Notes under the pieces: model-generated
What the model was told of the DNA's origin: nothing
Seen by the model: the letters and a program-made list of their open reading frames with translations, nothing else
The model's database searches: none
NCBI GenBank assembly: GCA_020638035.1
Contig: JACKJI010000005.1
Location: 62,001-126,000 of the forward strand
Source of the DNA: Hyphomicrobiaceae bacterium
GTDB lineage: Bacteria > Pseudomonadota > Alphaproteobacteria > Rhizobiales > Hyphomicrobiaceae
DNA length: 64,000 nt
Direction of reading: 5' to 3'
Shown here: positions 52,616-61,653 of the stretch, one piece after another
How positions within the stretch are numbered: the first letter of the stretch is position 1
Layout: each line of letters starts with the position of its first letter
Position numbers and translations under genes: made by a program

Positions 52616-53008
52616 TCAATTGAGGCTGCGCTGGGCGAACGGGCTGTCGAGGGAGAAGGCGGGGATTGCGACGTCGAACAGCTCTCCCGCCGCATCTTCC
52701 ATCTGGTAGCTGCCGACCATGATACCGGAGGGTGTCTCCAGCGGGCAACCGGAGGTGTAGCTGAAGCTCTCGCCTGGCGCGATGGTCGGCGTCAGGCCGA
52801 CGACACCGGGTCCGCGGACCTCCTGCGTCATGCCCACCGCGTTGGTGATCTGCCAGCGCCGTGAGCGTAGCTGTACGCTGTCCTCGCCCTCGTTGGAGAT
52901 CGTCACCGAGTAGGACCAGAAGAAGTGGTTTTCGTCCGGCGACGACTGATCGTCCAGGTACTGCGGCTCGACGCGGACGCGTATGTCGCGAGTGACGGCT
53001 TCGTACAT
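52616..53008 (-). CDS. apaG: ApaG/DUF525 domain protein
   Basis: A 130-residue protein with the complete ApaG fold: IRVRVEPQYLDDQSSPDENH, then FFWSYSVTISNEGEDSVQLR, QVRSRRWQI-type strands, GPGVVGLTPTIAPGESFSYT and SGIMVGSYQMEDAAGELFDV. GAGGAG precedes ATG 53008. The role in bacteria is poorly understood; links to Co/Mg tolerance and Ap4A were reported. It lies 85 bases before argE on the same strand. Confidence 0.94.
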   Translation of the reverse strand: MYEAVTRDIRVRVEPQYLDDQSSPDENHFFWSYSVTISNEGEDSVQLRSRRWQITNAVGMTQEVRGPGVVGLTPTIAPGESFSYTSGCPLETPSGIMVGSYQMEDAAGELFDVAIPAFSLDSPFAQRSLN

Positions 53009-53076
53009 GAGGGCAGGCTCCTCGGGGCAACGGGGTTCCGCGCTGGCCGGCATTGCAGCCCACACGGAAAGTCTAG

Positions 53077-53240
53077 TGCATGTTCAGCTGAAGCGCACCG
53101 CGGTTGAGTCTATGGAACGCGCATCGGATCGATGGAACGTGTCGAGTTGAAGCGCGCCGCGGCAAAGCGTGTGGAACATGCGCCAGACCGATAGCATGTT
53201 TGGCTGAAGTGTATCGCGGCCGGGCGTGAAATGCATGCCC
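53077..53240. repeat. Dispersed repeats, copies 7a-7c, in tandem
   Basis: Three diverged units in a row: TGCATGTTCAGCTGAAGCGC at 53077, GTCGAGTTGAAGCGCGCCGC at about 53140, and AGCATGTTTGGCTGAAGTGT at 53194 ending AAATGCATGCCC. They occupy the gap between metZ and apaG and have spacing like the 58-bp array at 51.2 kb. Confidence 0.65.
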
Positions 53241-53372
53241 AAAACAGGAGGGTAGAGGGCGGTGGCTGCTCCGCCTACCCTAGGCGCACCCGAGGGTGCG
53301 GGTGGCCTTGGGCCGGATCCCGGTCTGTCCCTTTCGTGCCGCGCTTGGCACGAGCGCAGCCCCGCTCTGGTG

Positions 53373-54599
53373 TCACGCAAACGCTGCCGAAAGCGCACCC
53401 TCGAGGTCCGCGACAAGGTCGTCGACCGCCTCCAAACCGACCGACAGGCGCACCATGCCGTCGCCGATACCGAGTTCGGCGCGGGCCTCCGGTTTGAGGC
53501 GCTGGTGGGTCGTCGTGGCCGGATGCGTGACGAGGCTCTTGGCGTCGCCGAGGTTGTTAGAGATTTTCGCGATCTTCAGGGCATTGAGGAAGCGGAACGC
53601 CTCGCGCTTGCCGCCGTCGATGTTGAAGGTGACGATCTGCCCACCGCCCGACATCTGCCGTTTGGCAAGTTCGTGCTGGGGGTGGTCGGTCCGCGCCGGG
53701 TAAAGCACCTTGGCGATGCGCTCGTGAGCGGCCAACGCATCTGCAATGACGGCTGCGCTCTCGCACTGCGCCTTGACGCGCACCGGCAGCGTTTCGAGCC
53801 CTTTCAGCATCACCCAGGCATTGAATGGGCTGATCGACGGGCCAGTCTGCCGGATATAGTCCTGCAGGTGGTCCTTGAGAAACTGCGCGGAGCACAAGAC
53901 GAGCCCGCCGAGACAGCGCCCCTGGCCGTCGATGTGCTTGGTCGCGGAATAGACGACGATGTCCGCCCCGTGCTGCATGGGTCGTTGCAGGAGTGGGGTC
54001 GCGAAAACGTTGTCGACGATCAGCTTGGCGCCGGCAGCATGCGCGATTTTGGCAACTTCCGCGATATCGACCAGCTCGAGCGTCGGGTTGGCCGGTGTCT
54101 CCAGGAAGAACGCCTTGGTGTTGGGGCGGACAGCGGCTTGCCAGGCCGACGGGTCTCGACCGTCGACGAGCGTCGAGGCAATGCCGAACCGCGGGCACAG
54201 GTCCTCGACGATGTAGCGGCACGATCCGAACAGTGCGCGGGCAGAGACGATGTGGTCGCCGGCGCTGAGGCAGGACAGGATCGCGGCGGTGACGGCGGCC
54301 ATGCCGGTTGCGGTGCCGCGGGCCTCTTCGGCGCCCGGCCCTTCGAGCAGGCGGATGCGCTCCTCCAGCATCGAAACGGTCGGATTGGCGAAACGAGAGT
54401 ATTGGTAGCCGGGGTCTTCGTTCTTGAAGCGGGCTTCGGCCTGCTCGGCGCTGTTGTAGACGTAGCCCTGGGTGAGGAACAGCGCCTCTGATGTCTCTCC
54501 GAACTGGGAGCGCAGTACGCCGCCGTGGACGAGACGGGTCTCGGGCGCCCAGGAGGCAGGATCGGCCGAGACGGATTTCTTGGGCTTGTTGGCGGGCAT
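53373..54599 (-). CDS. metZ: O-succinylhomoserine sulfhydrylase MetZ
   Basis: A 408-residue PLP enzyme of the Cys/Met family making homocysteine from O-succinylhomoserine and sulfide. PLP-linked Lys221 is in VVYSATKHIDGQGRCLGGLV, and TATGMAAVTAAILSCLSAGD holds the phosphate-binding region. ISNNLGDAKSLVTHPATTTH is the conserved C-terminal substrate-site segment. MetZ is preferred over MetB/MetC because of this pattern and because a SAM-II riboswitch, a typical metZ/metA control element in alphaproteobacteria, lies in its leader. AGGGAG precedes ATG 54599. Confidence 0.92.
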   Translation of the reverse strand: MPANKPKKSVSADPASWAPETRLVHGGVLRSQFGETSEALFLTQGYVYNSAEQAEARFKNEDPGYQYSRFANPTVSMLEERIRLLEGPGAEEARGTATGMAAVTAAILSCLSAGDHIVSARALFGSCRYIVEDLCPRFGIASTLVDGRDPSAWQAAVRPNTKAFFLETPANPTLELVDIAEVAKIAHAAGAKLIVDNVFATPLLQRPMQHGADIVVYSATKHIDGQGRCLGGLVLCSAQFLKDHLQDYIRQTGPSISPFNAWVMLKGLETLPVRVKAQCESAAVIADALAAHERIAKVLYPARTDHPQHELAKRQMSGGGQIVTFNIDGGKREAFRFLNALKIAKISNNLGDAKSLVTHPATTTHQRLKPEARAELGIGDGMVRLSVGLEAVDDLVADLEGALSAAFA

Positions 54600-54648
54600 G
54601 TCGGCTCCCTTTGGTCCAGTGCGTGGGCGGGGCGGCCCACGGCGCATC

Positions 54649-54695
54649 AAAAAACCCGGCGTCCGGTCCGGCTGCCGGTGGGACCGGCGCTCGGG
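54649..54695 (-). terminator. Terminator-like hairpin in the metZ leader
   Basis: Read on the minus strand, CCCG plus CCGGTCC pairs with GGACCGG plus CGGG, with an internal loop, followed by TTTTTT. It lies between the SAM-II aptamer and the metZ start, a layout that could give transcription attenuation in addition to the usual translational control. Confidence 0.7.
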
Positions 54696-54729
54696 ATTGC
54701 GGAACAATCCGGGTCGTGCGCGCGGCCGT

Positions 54730-54786
54730 TTTAGCGAGTTGTTTAACGTGGCTGCAAGCCGGCCGGCCAAATCGCCACGAGTGATG
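54730..54786 (-). promoter_or_regulatory. SAM-II riboswitch
   Basis: Minus-strand sequence contains the conserved core GGCGATTTGGCC..CCGGCTTGCAGCCACGTTAAA, then CAACTCGCTAAAA: the H-type pseudoknot aptamer of SAM-II. It lies 130 bases upstream of metZ. High S-adenosylmethionine folds it and lowers expression of the downstream gene. Every conserved block I know is present, so this is a firm call. Confidence 0.95.
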
Positions 54787-54859
54787 GATGGGGATTAGAC
54801 CCGGGTGCACTTGGCGTCAAGGGGGCCATGGGGTAGAGCGGAACCTGGAGGGGCACAGC

Positions 54860-55996
54860 ATGGCCAAGACGCAGACGCAGGCAACCGCCCGAAAGGCAGC
54901 GGGCCCGGCCAAGGCCGCCGAAGGCATCCTTCCGGCGCAAGAGATCCGGGCACTGGGCAAGACCGGGCAGATCAAGCCGGCCGAGCCGTTCGGGGCGCGG
55001 CAGGTGCAGCCCGCGAGCCTCGATCTCAGGCTGGGCGATCTTGCCTACCGTGTGCGGGCAAGCTTCCTGCCGGGGCCGGGTGTGCCGATCGCCAATCGAC
55101 TTGGCGAGCTGTCGCTTCACGAGATCGACCTGAGCGAGAGCGCGGTGCTGGAGACGGGCTGCGTCTATGTCGTGCCGCTCCTGGAAGCGCTGGCGTTGCC
55201 GAAAGGCTTGTCAGCGGCAGCCAATCCGAAGAGTTCGACCGGCCGGCTCGACGTTTTCACGCGCGTCATTGCCGACGGCGTTGCGTCCTTCGATACCATT
55301 CCTGACGGTTATGCGGGCGCTCTTTACGCCGAGATCTGTCCGCAGACATTTCCGGTCGTCGTGCGACGCGGATCGACCTTGTCGCAGATCCGCTTCCGGC
55401 GTGGCGTGACGGCGCTCGATGATGCCCAACTTACCGCCCTGCACCAGAGCGATACTTTGGTCTCGGGTGGAGCAGGTGCTGACATTCAAGGCGGCATCGC
55501 TCTGTCGGTCGACCTTGTCGGCGATAGCACTGGCCTCGTCGGCTATCGCGCCAAGCGGCATACGGGCCTTGTCGATGTCGATGCGCCGGGCTCATGTGCA
55601 CTGAGTGACTACTGGGAGCCGATCCACGTTAGCACCGGAAACCGGCTGATCCTCGATCCCGACCAGTTCTATATTCTCGCCTCCAAGGAAGCCGTGCATG
55701 TTCCGCCGATGTACGCGGCGGAGATGGTGCCGTTCAATCCCCTCGTCGGCGAGTTCCGGGTGCACTACGCAGGTTTCATGGATCCAGGGTTCGGCCATGC
55801 GGCGGCGGGAGGGACGGGCGCGCGCGTCGTGCTCGAGGTTCGCAGCCACAAGGTGCCCTTCATCCTGGAGGACGGGCAGATCATCGGACGCCTCATCTAC
55901 GAGCGCATGGCGGCGTTGCCTGACAAGATCTATGGCGCTGATTTGAGTTCCAATTACCAAGGTCAAAAATTGAAGCTGTCGAAGCATTTCCGCTGA
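54860..55996 (+). CDS. dcd: dCTP deaminase, fused double-domain type
   Basis: 378 residues, about twice the length of a standard Dcd, with two dUTPase-like beta domains. The first has QVQPASLDLRLGDLAYRVRA and PKSSTGRLDVFTRV, the active-site region with the catalytic glutamate equivalent near DGYAGALYAEICPQTFPV. The second has LVGYRAKRHTGLVDVDAPGS and ends IYGADLSSNYQGQKLKLSKH. It converts dCTP to dUTP for thymidylate synthesis. GGAGGGG precedes ATG 54860; the Ala/Lys-rich first 25 residues are probably disordered. The long form is typical of alphaproteobacteria. Confidence 0.9.
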   Translation: MAKTQTQATARKAAGPAKAAEGILPAQEIRALGKTGQIKPAEPFGARQVQPASLDLRLGDLAYRVRASFLPGPGVPIANRLGELSLHEIDLSESAVLETGCVYVVPLLEALALPKGLSAAANPKSSTGRLDVFTRVIADGVASFDTIPDGYAGALYAEICPQTFPVVVRRGSTLSQIRFRRGVTALDDAQLTALHQSDTLVSGGAGADIQGGIALSVDLVGDSTGLVGYRAKRHTGLVDVDAPGSCALSDYWEPIHVSTGNRLILDPDQFYILASKEAVHVPPMYAAEMVPFNPLVGEFRVHYAGFMDPGFGHAAAGGTGARVVLEVRSHKVPFILEDGQIIGRLIYERMAALPDKIYGADLSSNYQGQKLKLSKHFR

Positions 55997-56457
55997 AGCG
56001 TCGGCAGACCGGAGCTGCCGCCCAGCAATTCGCACGAAATTTGTACAGCAGTTGCATCGGGCTTGAGCAGAACTCGGGTGCTGCGGCATTCGCGATAGCG
56101 CACCCATCGATAACTTGTGCGATGCCTTTCATTCTCCGCGATTCGCAACATATGTTGATCTCGGACGCCGATCTGTTGCGCACCCTCGTAGCGTCCAAGA
56201 CGTGTGGATGTGTATGCGCGTCCGCGTGATGCGGATGTCGAAGTATCGTTTCAAGCGCGTCGGCTGGTTTAGCGGAAATGTTTGCAGGTGTTCTATTCCC
56301 AATGCTCGCTGCTCCATTACCGAAGGCCACGCGCCGGTCGGTAAGACGTACTAGGCGGATCTCCCAGGCACCGGCCAGTTGGCGGGAATCGGGTATCGCT
56401 GTACCAAGCGCTTGAAAGTGTGGTTGCCAATCGTTCAACCTGAAAGACCAGATTGAC
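55997..56457. other. Intergenic region, no gene recognised
   Basis: 461 bases after dcd. Open frames on the minus strand extend over the opgC-like gene and are not protein-like. A fragment near 56268 (GGTTTAGCGGAAATGTTTGC) vaguely recalls the dispersed repeat but lacks the paired ends. Confidence 0.5.
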
Positions 56458-57654
56458 ATGCCGCCCGTTCGGGTTCCTCCCGTCTCACCGCGACGTGATT
56501 CACGCCTCGATGTTGCGCGCGGTTTTGCGCTGTTCGTCATCTTTGTCGCGCATATGCCCATGAACCCGTTTGCCGGGCTCGTGCCTGCGCGCTTTGGTTT
56601 TTCCGACTCTGCGGAAATCTTTGTGTTCTGTTCAGGCGCTGCGGCGGCGCTTGCCTTCGCGCAGCTGTTTGAGACGCATGGGCTCGTCATTGGCGCTGCA
56701 CGCGTGGCTCTGCGCATCTGGCAGCTCTATTGGGCCCACATCGCGCTATTCCTGTTGGTGGTGACGACAAACGTGGTATTCGACCACTGGACCGGCAGCG
56801 GCACGAGTTATGTCGACGGCTTCAATCTAGGAAACGTCATCGGGCCACATGCCGGGCAGGCGATTGTCGGGCTCTTCACGTTGACCTATGTCCCCAACTA
56901 CTTCGACATCCTGCCCATGTACATGGTGCTCCTGGCGCTCGTTCCGCTGGTCGTGGTGGTTTCGCGTCACGGCACGGCCGCAGTCTTGGCCCTGGTAATC
57001 GGTCTGTGGTTGATTGCGGGAGCGCACTTGGTCGAGCTGCCGGCCGAGCCGTGGGGGCACAGGAGCTGGTTCTTCAATCCGTTCTCCTGGCAGCTTGTCT
57101 TCTTCACGGGGTTCGCGTTCGCGCGCGGGTGGTTGCCGGTTCCGGGTTACGATCGCAGACTAGTGGCGATCGCCGTTGGTGTACTGGTCTTCGGCTTCCT
57201 CTTGACCTGGGAACCGCTTGTCGAGCGTGCAGGCTATCCTGCATCGCTGATGCAGTCGCTGGCGCCGATGATTGACAAGACACATGCCGCTCCCTTGCGC
57301 TATCTGCATTTCTTGTCGCTAGCCTATGTCGCTTTCGTGCTGGCCGGCGAGGGCGGGCGGCGGCTCAAGGGCAAAGCGGTCGACGTGTGTCGCATTGCCG
57401 GGCGGCAGGCGCTTGCTGTCTTCCTCACCGGATTGTGGCTGTCGGTCGTATGTGGCTACCTGTTGCAGCAACTGGGTGGCGGCGCACTGGGAGCGGTGGT
57501 CGTCAATGCCGGTGGCATTGCTGCAATGACGACGATCGCGTGGCTGGTCGGCTGGTTCAAGTCCGAGCCATGGCGCATGGCGCGCAAACCCATGCCAGAG
57601 CCTTCTCCTGCACCTGCGCACATCGAATCGAGCGTGCTGTCGGCCGCACATTGA
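56458..57654 (+). CDS. OpgC-like membrane acyltransferase
   Basis: A 398-residue protein with about 10 hydrophobic helices and the OpgC-family opening RDSRLDVARGFALFVIFVAH (15-34) followed by PARFGFSDSAEIFVFCSGAA. Members succinylate periplasmic glucans or act as related acyltransferases in the inner membrane. No opgGH genes are in the window. VDGFNLGNVIGPHAGQAIVG and ILPMYMVLLALVPLVVVVSR lie mid-protein. Substrate inferred from family only. It is followed convergently by dapE 60 bases away. Confidence 0.88.
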   Translation: MPPVRVPPVSPRRDSRLDVARGFALFVIFVAHMPMNPFAGLVPARFGFSDSAEIFVFCSGAAAALAFAQLFETHGLVIGAARVALRIWQLYWAHIALFLLVVTTNVVFDHWTGSGTSYVDGFNLGNVIGPHAGQAIVGLFTLTYVPNYFDILPMYMVLLALVPLVVVVSRHGTAAVLALVIGLWLIAGAHLVELPAEPWGHRSWFFNPFSWQLVFFTGFAFARGWLPVPGYDRRLVAIAVGVLVFGFLLTWEPLVERAGYPASLMQSLAPMIDKTHAAPLRYLHFLSLAYVAFVLAGEGGRRLKGKAVDVCRIAGRQALAVFLTGLWLSVVCGYLLQQLGGGALGAVVVNAGGIAAMTTIAWLVGWFKSEPWRMARKPMPEPSPAPAHIESSVLSAAH

Positions 57655-57714
57655 GCGAAACGTGCGACGTGAAAGGCGCACACCAGTAACCAAGAGCGGA
57701 AGCATCACACCGCA

Positions 57715-58887
57715 TCAGGTGCTGGCGAAATAGGCGGCGATGAAGCGCTGATAGATGCGCGTTAGCGTTTCGAGGTCCGCAACCGCGACATGCTCGTCGA
57801 CCTGGTGGATCGTGCGGTTGACGAGACCGAACTCGATCACCGGGCAATGGTCCTTGATGAAGCGGGCATCGGACGTGCCGCCACCGGTGGTGAGCGCCGG
57901 CGTCCGTCCCGTTTCAGCCGCGACGGCGCTGACCATGGTCTTAACCAGCGGACCCGGCTCGGTGAGAAACACGTCGCCGGTTCCCGAGAAACTGAGGTCG
58001 AAGCGGGCTGAGACCTCCGCAGCCGCGGCTTCGCAAAGGCCACGCAGATGGCTTTCCAGGCGCGGACGGGTCCAGGCGTCGTTGTAGCGCACATTGAATT
58101 GCGCCTCCGCGCGGCCGGGAATGACATTCGTGGCCGTATTGGGCACGGAGATAACTGTGACGACGAGGTGCGACGGCTCGAAGTTGCCGGTGCCGGCATC
58201 GAGCACAGTCGTCGACAGGCGATCGATGATGCGCGCGAGCTTCGGCACGGGATTGTCGGCCTTGGTGGGATAGGCGGCATGCCCCTGGCGGCCGTGGACG
58301 ATGATGTGTCCATTGAGTGAACCACGCCGGCCGATCTTGATCTCGTCGCCAATCTGAGTCGGGTTCGATGGTTCCCCGACGATGCACGCATCGAGCGTCT
58401 CGCCCTTCTGCCGCAGCCAGTCGAGAACCTTGACGGTTCCGTTGATCGATGGGCCTTCCTCGTCACCCGTGATCAACAGCGACAGCGTCCCCGGGATCTG
58501 CCCATCCGTCGAATCCAGGTGGCGCATCACGGCAGCGATGAAACAGGCGATACCGCCCTTCATGTCGACCGCGCCGCGACCATACAGAATCCCCTCGCGG
58601 ATCTCGGCGGCGAACGGCGGCACCGTCCAGGCATCGAGATGTCCGGGTGGAACGACGTCGGTGTGTCCAGCAAAGCAGAGATTGAGGCCCCGATCGCCGC
58701 GGCGCGCGTAGAGGTTTTCCACGTCCGGCGTCCCGGCCTCCGAGAACATCATGCGCTGGCAGGCAAAGCCCGCCGGCGTCAGGATCTCTTGCATCAGCGT
58801 GAGGGCCCCGCCTTCGTCTGGCGTGATACTCGGGCAGCGGATCAGGGCCTGGGTCAGTGCAACGGGATCTTTGGTATCGAGCGTCAT
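57715..58887 (-). CDS. dapE: Succinyl-diaminopimelate desuccinylase DapE
   Basis: A 390-residue M20-family di-zinc enzyme of lysine and peptidoglycan precursor synthesis. Metal-site motifs include NLCFAGHTDVVPPGHLDAWT, GRGAVDMKGGIACFIAAVMR and the catalytic acid in ITGDEEGPSINGT. The DapE-type GEPSNPTQIGDEIKIGRRGS and HLVVTVISVPNTATNVIPGR distinguish it from ArgE. The final His is in LTTGGGTSDARF...NRTIHQVDE. The start at 58887 has only a weak ribosome site. A dispersed repeat joined to a palindrome lies upstream. Confidence 0.94.
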   Translation of the reverse strand: MTLDTKDPVALTQALIRCPSITPDEGGALTLMQEILTPAGFACQRMMFSEAGTPDVENLYARRGDRGLNLCFAGHTDVVPPGHLDAWTVPPFAAEIREGILYGRGAVDMKGGIACFIAAVMRHLDSTDGQIPGTLSLLITGDEEGPSINGTVKVLDWLRQKGETLDACIVGEPSNPTQIGDEIKIGRRGSLNGHIIVHGRQGHAAYPTKADNPVPKLARIIDRLSTTVLDAGTGNFEPSHLVVTVISVPNTATNVIPGRAEAQFNVRYNDAWTRPRLESHLRGLCEAAAAEVSARFDLSFSGTGDVFLTEPGPLVKTMVSAVAAETGRTPALTTGGGTSDARFIKDHCPVIEFGLVNRTIHQVDEHVAVADLETLTRIYQRFIAAYFAST

Positions 58888-59310
58888 CTTTGCGGGTCTG
58901 CGCTTGTGTCTCGGATGTCGTCGGGATGATTAGGGTCCGGACCCTAGAGCATGTTTAGCTGAAGTACACCGTGGTTCATCTTGAAAATCATGGCCTCGTG
59001 TTCTGGTTCCAGCGCCTGGACCGCGGCGGCCGAGGTTATCAGGCATCGAAACGGCAACACGTGAAGCGCGGCACCTCGGGGAGCCGTAAGCCGTGCCGGC
59101 TGACGGGGGGGCCTCACCTCATCATTGCTAGAGCCTGATCGTCTGAGATGGAAACGCTTGGGCTTCCATCGAAGGCGTGAATCAGTCTCTCAAACAAGAT
59201 CTTAGAGCAGGCCGCGATCGTGGAAGTGATTCCACCAAAGTCGGACCTGCTCGAGTACGCATGCAGAGTGCGCATCTGGGTGAAGCGGCGCTCGGTCATG
59301 GGACTAGCGA
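58888..59310. other. Intergenic region upstream of dapE with repeats
   Basis: 423 bases. Holds the palindrome plus repeat at 58931-58995. A separate stretch around 59130-59215 (TAGAGCCTGATCGTCTGAGA at its start, TGAATCAGTCTC then TTAGAGCAG at its end) has inverted ends and may be another, unrelated dispersed element. No gene-like frame. Confidence 0.5.
58931..58995 (+). repeat. Dispersed repeat, copy 8, joined to palindrome TAGGGTCCGGACCCTA
   Basis: A 16-bp perfect palindrome (58931-58946) runs directly into AGAGCATGTTTAGCTGAAGT, ending TTGAAAATCATGGCC. The palindrome-plus-repeat order mirrors that at 36.3 kb. Confidence 0.75.
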
Positions 59311-59817
59311 TTATGGGCTGGAGATCGCCGGGTCTACGGCAGTAGAGCCATCATCATTGTTGTCATCGGCCACGGGATCGGGCCCGTGCCTGTTGGGGCC
59401 GACGGTACCGCGCAGGAAACCATTATCGATGATGATGATCAGCACGATTGCGGAAAGGCTGGCGATGAAGGCCATCTGAGGCGCCGTCGGCGTGCTGGCG
59501 ATGGGAATAAGGCGGTGATGGTCGAACAGGGTGAAAATAAGAAAGACCAAGGCATAGCCGTAGGGCAGCCACTGCGGCCAGTCCCGGTCATTGAACCGTT
59601 TCACCGTGACCGCCGTCTCGGGGATCAATAGGGCGATGCTGAAAAGCGTTTCGGCGAGGTTCGGTCCTTTGCGGGCGATGGTTTCGGAGAACCACGCCAG
59701 CGGATTGGCGAGGAACGACAGGACCAGTGAGGCCGCCACCAGCGATAGCATGGCAAGCCACCACTGGCGGCGGCCGATGCGGCCGTCGAAGCCGAAGTAA
59801 AGTCGTTTCCAGCCCAT
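59311..59817 (-). CDS. DUF805 membrane protein
   Basis: A 168-residue inner-membrane protein. The DUF805 opening WKRLYFGFDGRIGRRQWWLA and the internal AVTVKRFNDRDWPQWLPYGY are diagnostic. Four hydrophobic helices are visible (about 20-40, 52-70, 83-102, 115-135), with a hydrophilic Asp/Asn-rich tail. Function of the family is unknown. The start has no strong ribosome site. Confidence 0.87.
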   Translation of the reverse strand: MGWKRLYFGFDGRIGRRQWWLAMLSLVAASLVLSFLANPLAWFSETIARKGPNLAETLFSIALLIPETAVTVKRFNDRDWPQWLPYGYALVFLIFTLFDHHRLIPIASTPTAPQMAFIASLSAIVLIIIIDNGFLRGTVGPNRHGPDPVADDNNDDGSTAVDPAISSP

Positions 59818-60080
59818 GCCAATATGCCGTCCGCTTCCGAATGCGGGCGAATGAACAATAGTTGTCCGTTTCGATCAAGCGATGTTCCCTGACCTGTCCC
59901 CGCATCAGGGTCAACGACACCACGACCGGCCACAGATCGCCGTCGGCAGCGCGTTGGCGAAATCGAGTGCGCGGCCGCCGCGGGCTGACTGTCCGGGCAG
60001 GCGGGATTGGATCACTTGCGGCCGCTGTCCGCACTTCCGGTGCTTGCACCGCGGTTGCCACCCCGGCATGGCCTGCAGGA

Positions 60081-61025
60081 TCAGGATACGGGGTTGCGCT
60101 GCAACTCGTAGGCCTTGAGGTTGGCAAAGGCTGCGGCGTGTAGCGTGTCGTCGAGACCGGCGGTGCGGACACGGGCGAGCATGTCGCCGACGATGTGGTC
60201 GGCTTCGACCGGCGCCCCCTTTTCCATGTCGGCCAGCATCGAAGCCGAAAAGGTGGAGGTCTTGTCAGAAACCAGCGCACGCCACTGTTCGATCTGCGCA
60301 CTCGGCACGGGATGACCGGCCCAGGCAGCCGCGGCGGCGTTCGTTTCCAGCATTCGTAGGGATAGTGCCGCGCCGCCCGGCGCGCGCGCGATTGCTCCGA
60401 CGGGCGCGCGCATCAGCGTCGTGATGGCGGCGAGCGTCGCCAACATGACGAGCTTTTCCCACAGTTTCTGCAGGATTTCCGTGGTGGCCGTCGCAGTGAC
60501 CTTCGACACCGTCAATGCATCTACCAGACGAGCGACGCGTGGTGACGGGCTGCCGTCCTGCACGCCGACGGTAAAGAACTGCCAGTCGTTGAGATGCTCG
60601 ATGGTACCGTCCTGGCGCTGGCGGACTTGCAGGCTGACGGTCCCGGGCACGATGTTGCGGCGAGGGAAGCGGGCGTTGAGCCGGTCGACGTGCGCGAGGC
60701 CATTGAGCAGCGGAACGATCGCGGTGTCGGGGCCGACGACGGGGCCGATCGCATCCATGGCGGCATCGAGATCATAGGCCTTGCAGGTGAGCAGAAGATA
60801 GTCTGGCGCGGCGCCCGACAATTCGGCGGTCGTGCGCGCATCGACAGGAAGTCCGTCGATATTGCCATGTGGGCTACGCACCGAAAGCCCATCGCGACGC
60901 AGGATGGCCTTTCGCGCATCCCGCACGAGGAACGTCACGTCGGCTGCCGCGTTCTGAGCGAGGCGCGCGCCGAAGTAGCCGCCAACGCCACCGGCTCCGA
61001 GAATCACGATGCGTGGCTTTGACAT
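60081..61025 (-). CDS. panE: 2-dehydropantoate 2-reductase (PanE family)
   Basis: A 314-residue NADPH-dependent reductase: the dinucleotide-binding VILGAGGVGGYFGARLAQNA starts at residue 7, TCKAYDLDAAMDAIGPVVGP follows, and the PanE C-terminal domain carries the conserved Lys in EILQKLWEKLVMLATLAAIT. It reduces ketopantoate to pantoate in coenzyme A synthesis. Members sometimes act on other 2-keto acids, so specificity is likely but not certain. AAGGGAG precedes ATG 61025; the upstream frame extension is unlike the family. Confidence 0.9.
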   Translation of the reverse strand: MSKPRIVILGAGGVGGYFGARLAQNAAADVTFLVRDARKAILRRDGLSVRSPHGNIDGLPVDARTTAELSGAAPDYLLLTCKAYDLDAAMDAIGPVVGPDTAIVPLLNGLAHVDRLNARFPRRNIVPGTVSLQVRQRQDGTIEHLNDWQFFTVGVQDGSPSPRVARLVDALTVSKVTATATTEILQKLWEKLVMLATLAAITTLMRAPVGAIARAPGGAALSLRMLETNAAAAAWAGHPVPSAQIEQWRALVSDKTSTFSASMLADMEKGAPVEADHIVGDMLARVRTAGLDDTLHAAAFANLKAYELQRNPVS

Positions 61026-61161
61026 GGTTGGTTGCTCCCTTCCCTGCAGCGGACCTCTCGTCACAAGTGCGCGAGCGCATTGCGTTGTCGCAAGACCTAG
61101 CACGCTACGTGCGATGTGATCGCGAAATCCTTTTCGCCGAGCTGCATAAGACATGCGTTGC

Positions 61162-61196
61162 AAAAAAAAGAGGGCTGCCATCACGGGCAGCCCTCT
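61162..61196 (-). terminator. Rho-independent terminator of trxA
   Basis: On the minus strand AGAGGGCTGCC and GGCAGCCCTCT form an 11-bp stem followed by a run of seven or more T's, 36 bases after the trxA stop. Confidence 0.93.
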
Positions 61197-61231
61197 CATC
61201 CCAATGCCACGGCGTGGTCAAGATCAATTGA

Positions 61232-61558
61232 TCAGACGCTGATCGAACCGTGGATCCAGTCTTCCAGACGCTTCTTCTGAACGAGCGCGCCGGTGTGAGA
61301 AGCGGCGACCTGACCGCCCTTGAAAATCATGAGCGTCGGCATGGCGCGGATGCCATAGCGCGTCGTCACCTGCGGGTTCTGGTCGACGTCGAGCTTGACG
61401 ACCTTGACCTTGCCCTTCATCTCCTTTGCGACCTGATCGAGCGCGGGTGCCATGGCCTTGCACGGCCCGCACCACTCGGCAAAGAAGTCGACGACGACTG
61501 GCTCGCTCGACTTCAGAACCTCTTCCTCGAACGTCTTGTCCGACACGGCATGCGTCAT
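61232..61558 (-). CDS. trxA: Thioredoxin
   Basis: A 108-residue cytoplasmic thioredoxin with the active site WCGPC (Cys30, Cys33) in FFAEWCGPCKAMAPAL, the cis-Pro segment GIRAMPTLMIFKGG and standard length. AAGGAGA precedes ATG 61558. It reduces protein disulfides, for example in ribonucleotide reductase. It lies downstream of addA on the same strand and ends at a strong terminator. Confidence 0.97.
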   Translation of the reverse strand: MTHAVSDKTFEEEVLKSSEPVVVDFFAEWCGPCKAMAPALDQVAKEMKGKVKVVKLDVDQNPQVTTRYGIRAMPTLMIFKGGQVAASHTGALVQKKRLEDWIHGSISV

Positions 61559-61653
61559 TATCAGGTCTCCTTCTGGGCGGCCCCATGCATGGGGGAAACA
61601 AAGGGGCGGCCGGGTTCGCATCTGTCAAAGTTGCCCGGAACGTAGGGAGCGGG

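Noticed and set aside
53262..54491. 409-codon plus-strand frame
   Set aside because: Antisense to metZ, which has full PLP motifs, a ribosome site and a riboswitch leader.
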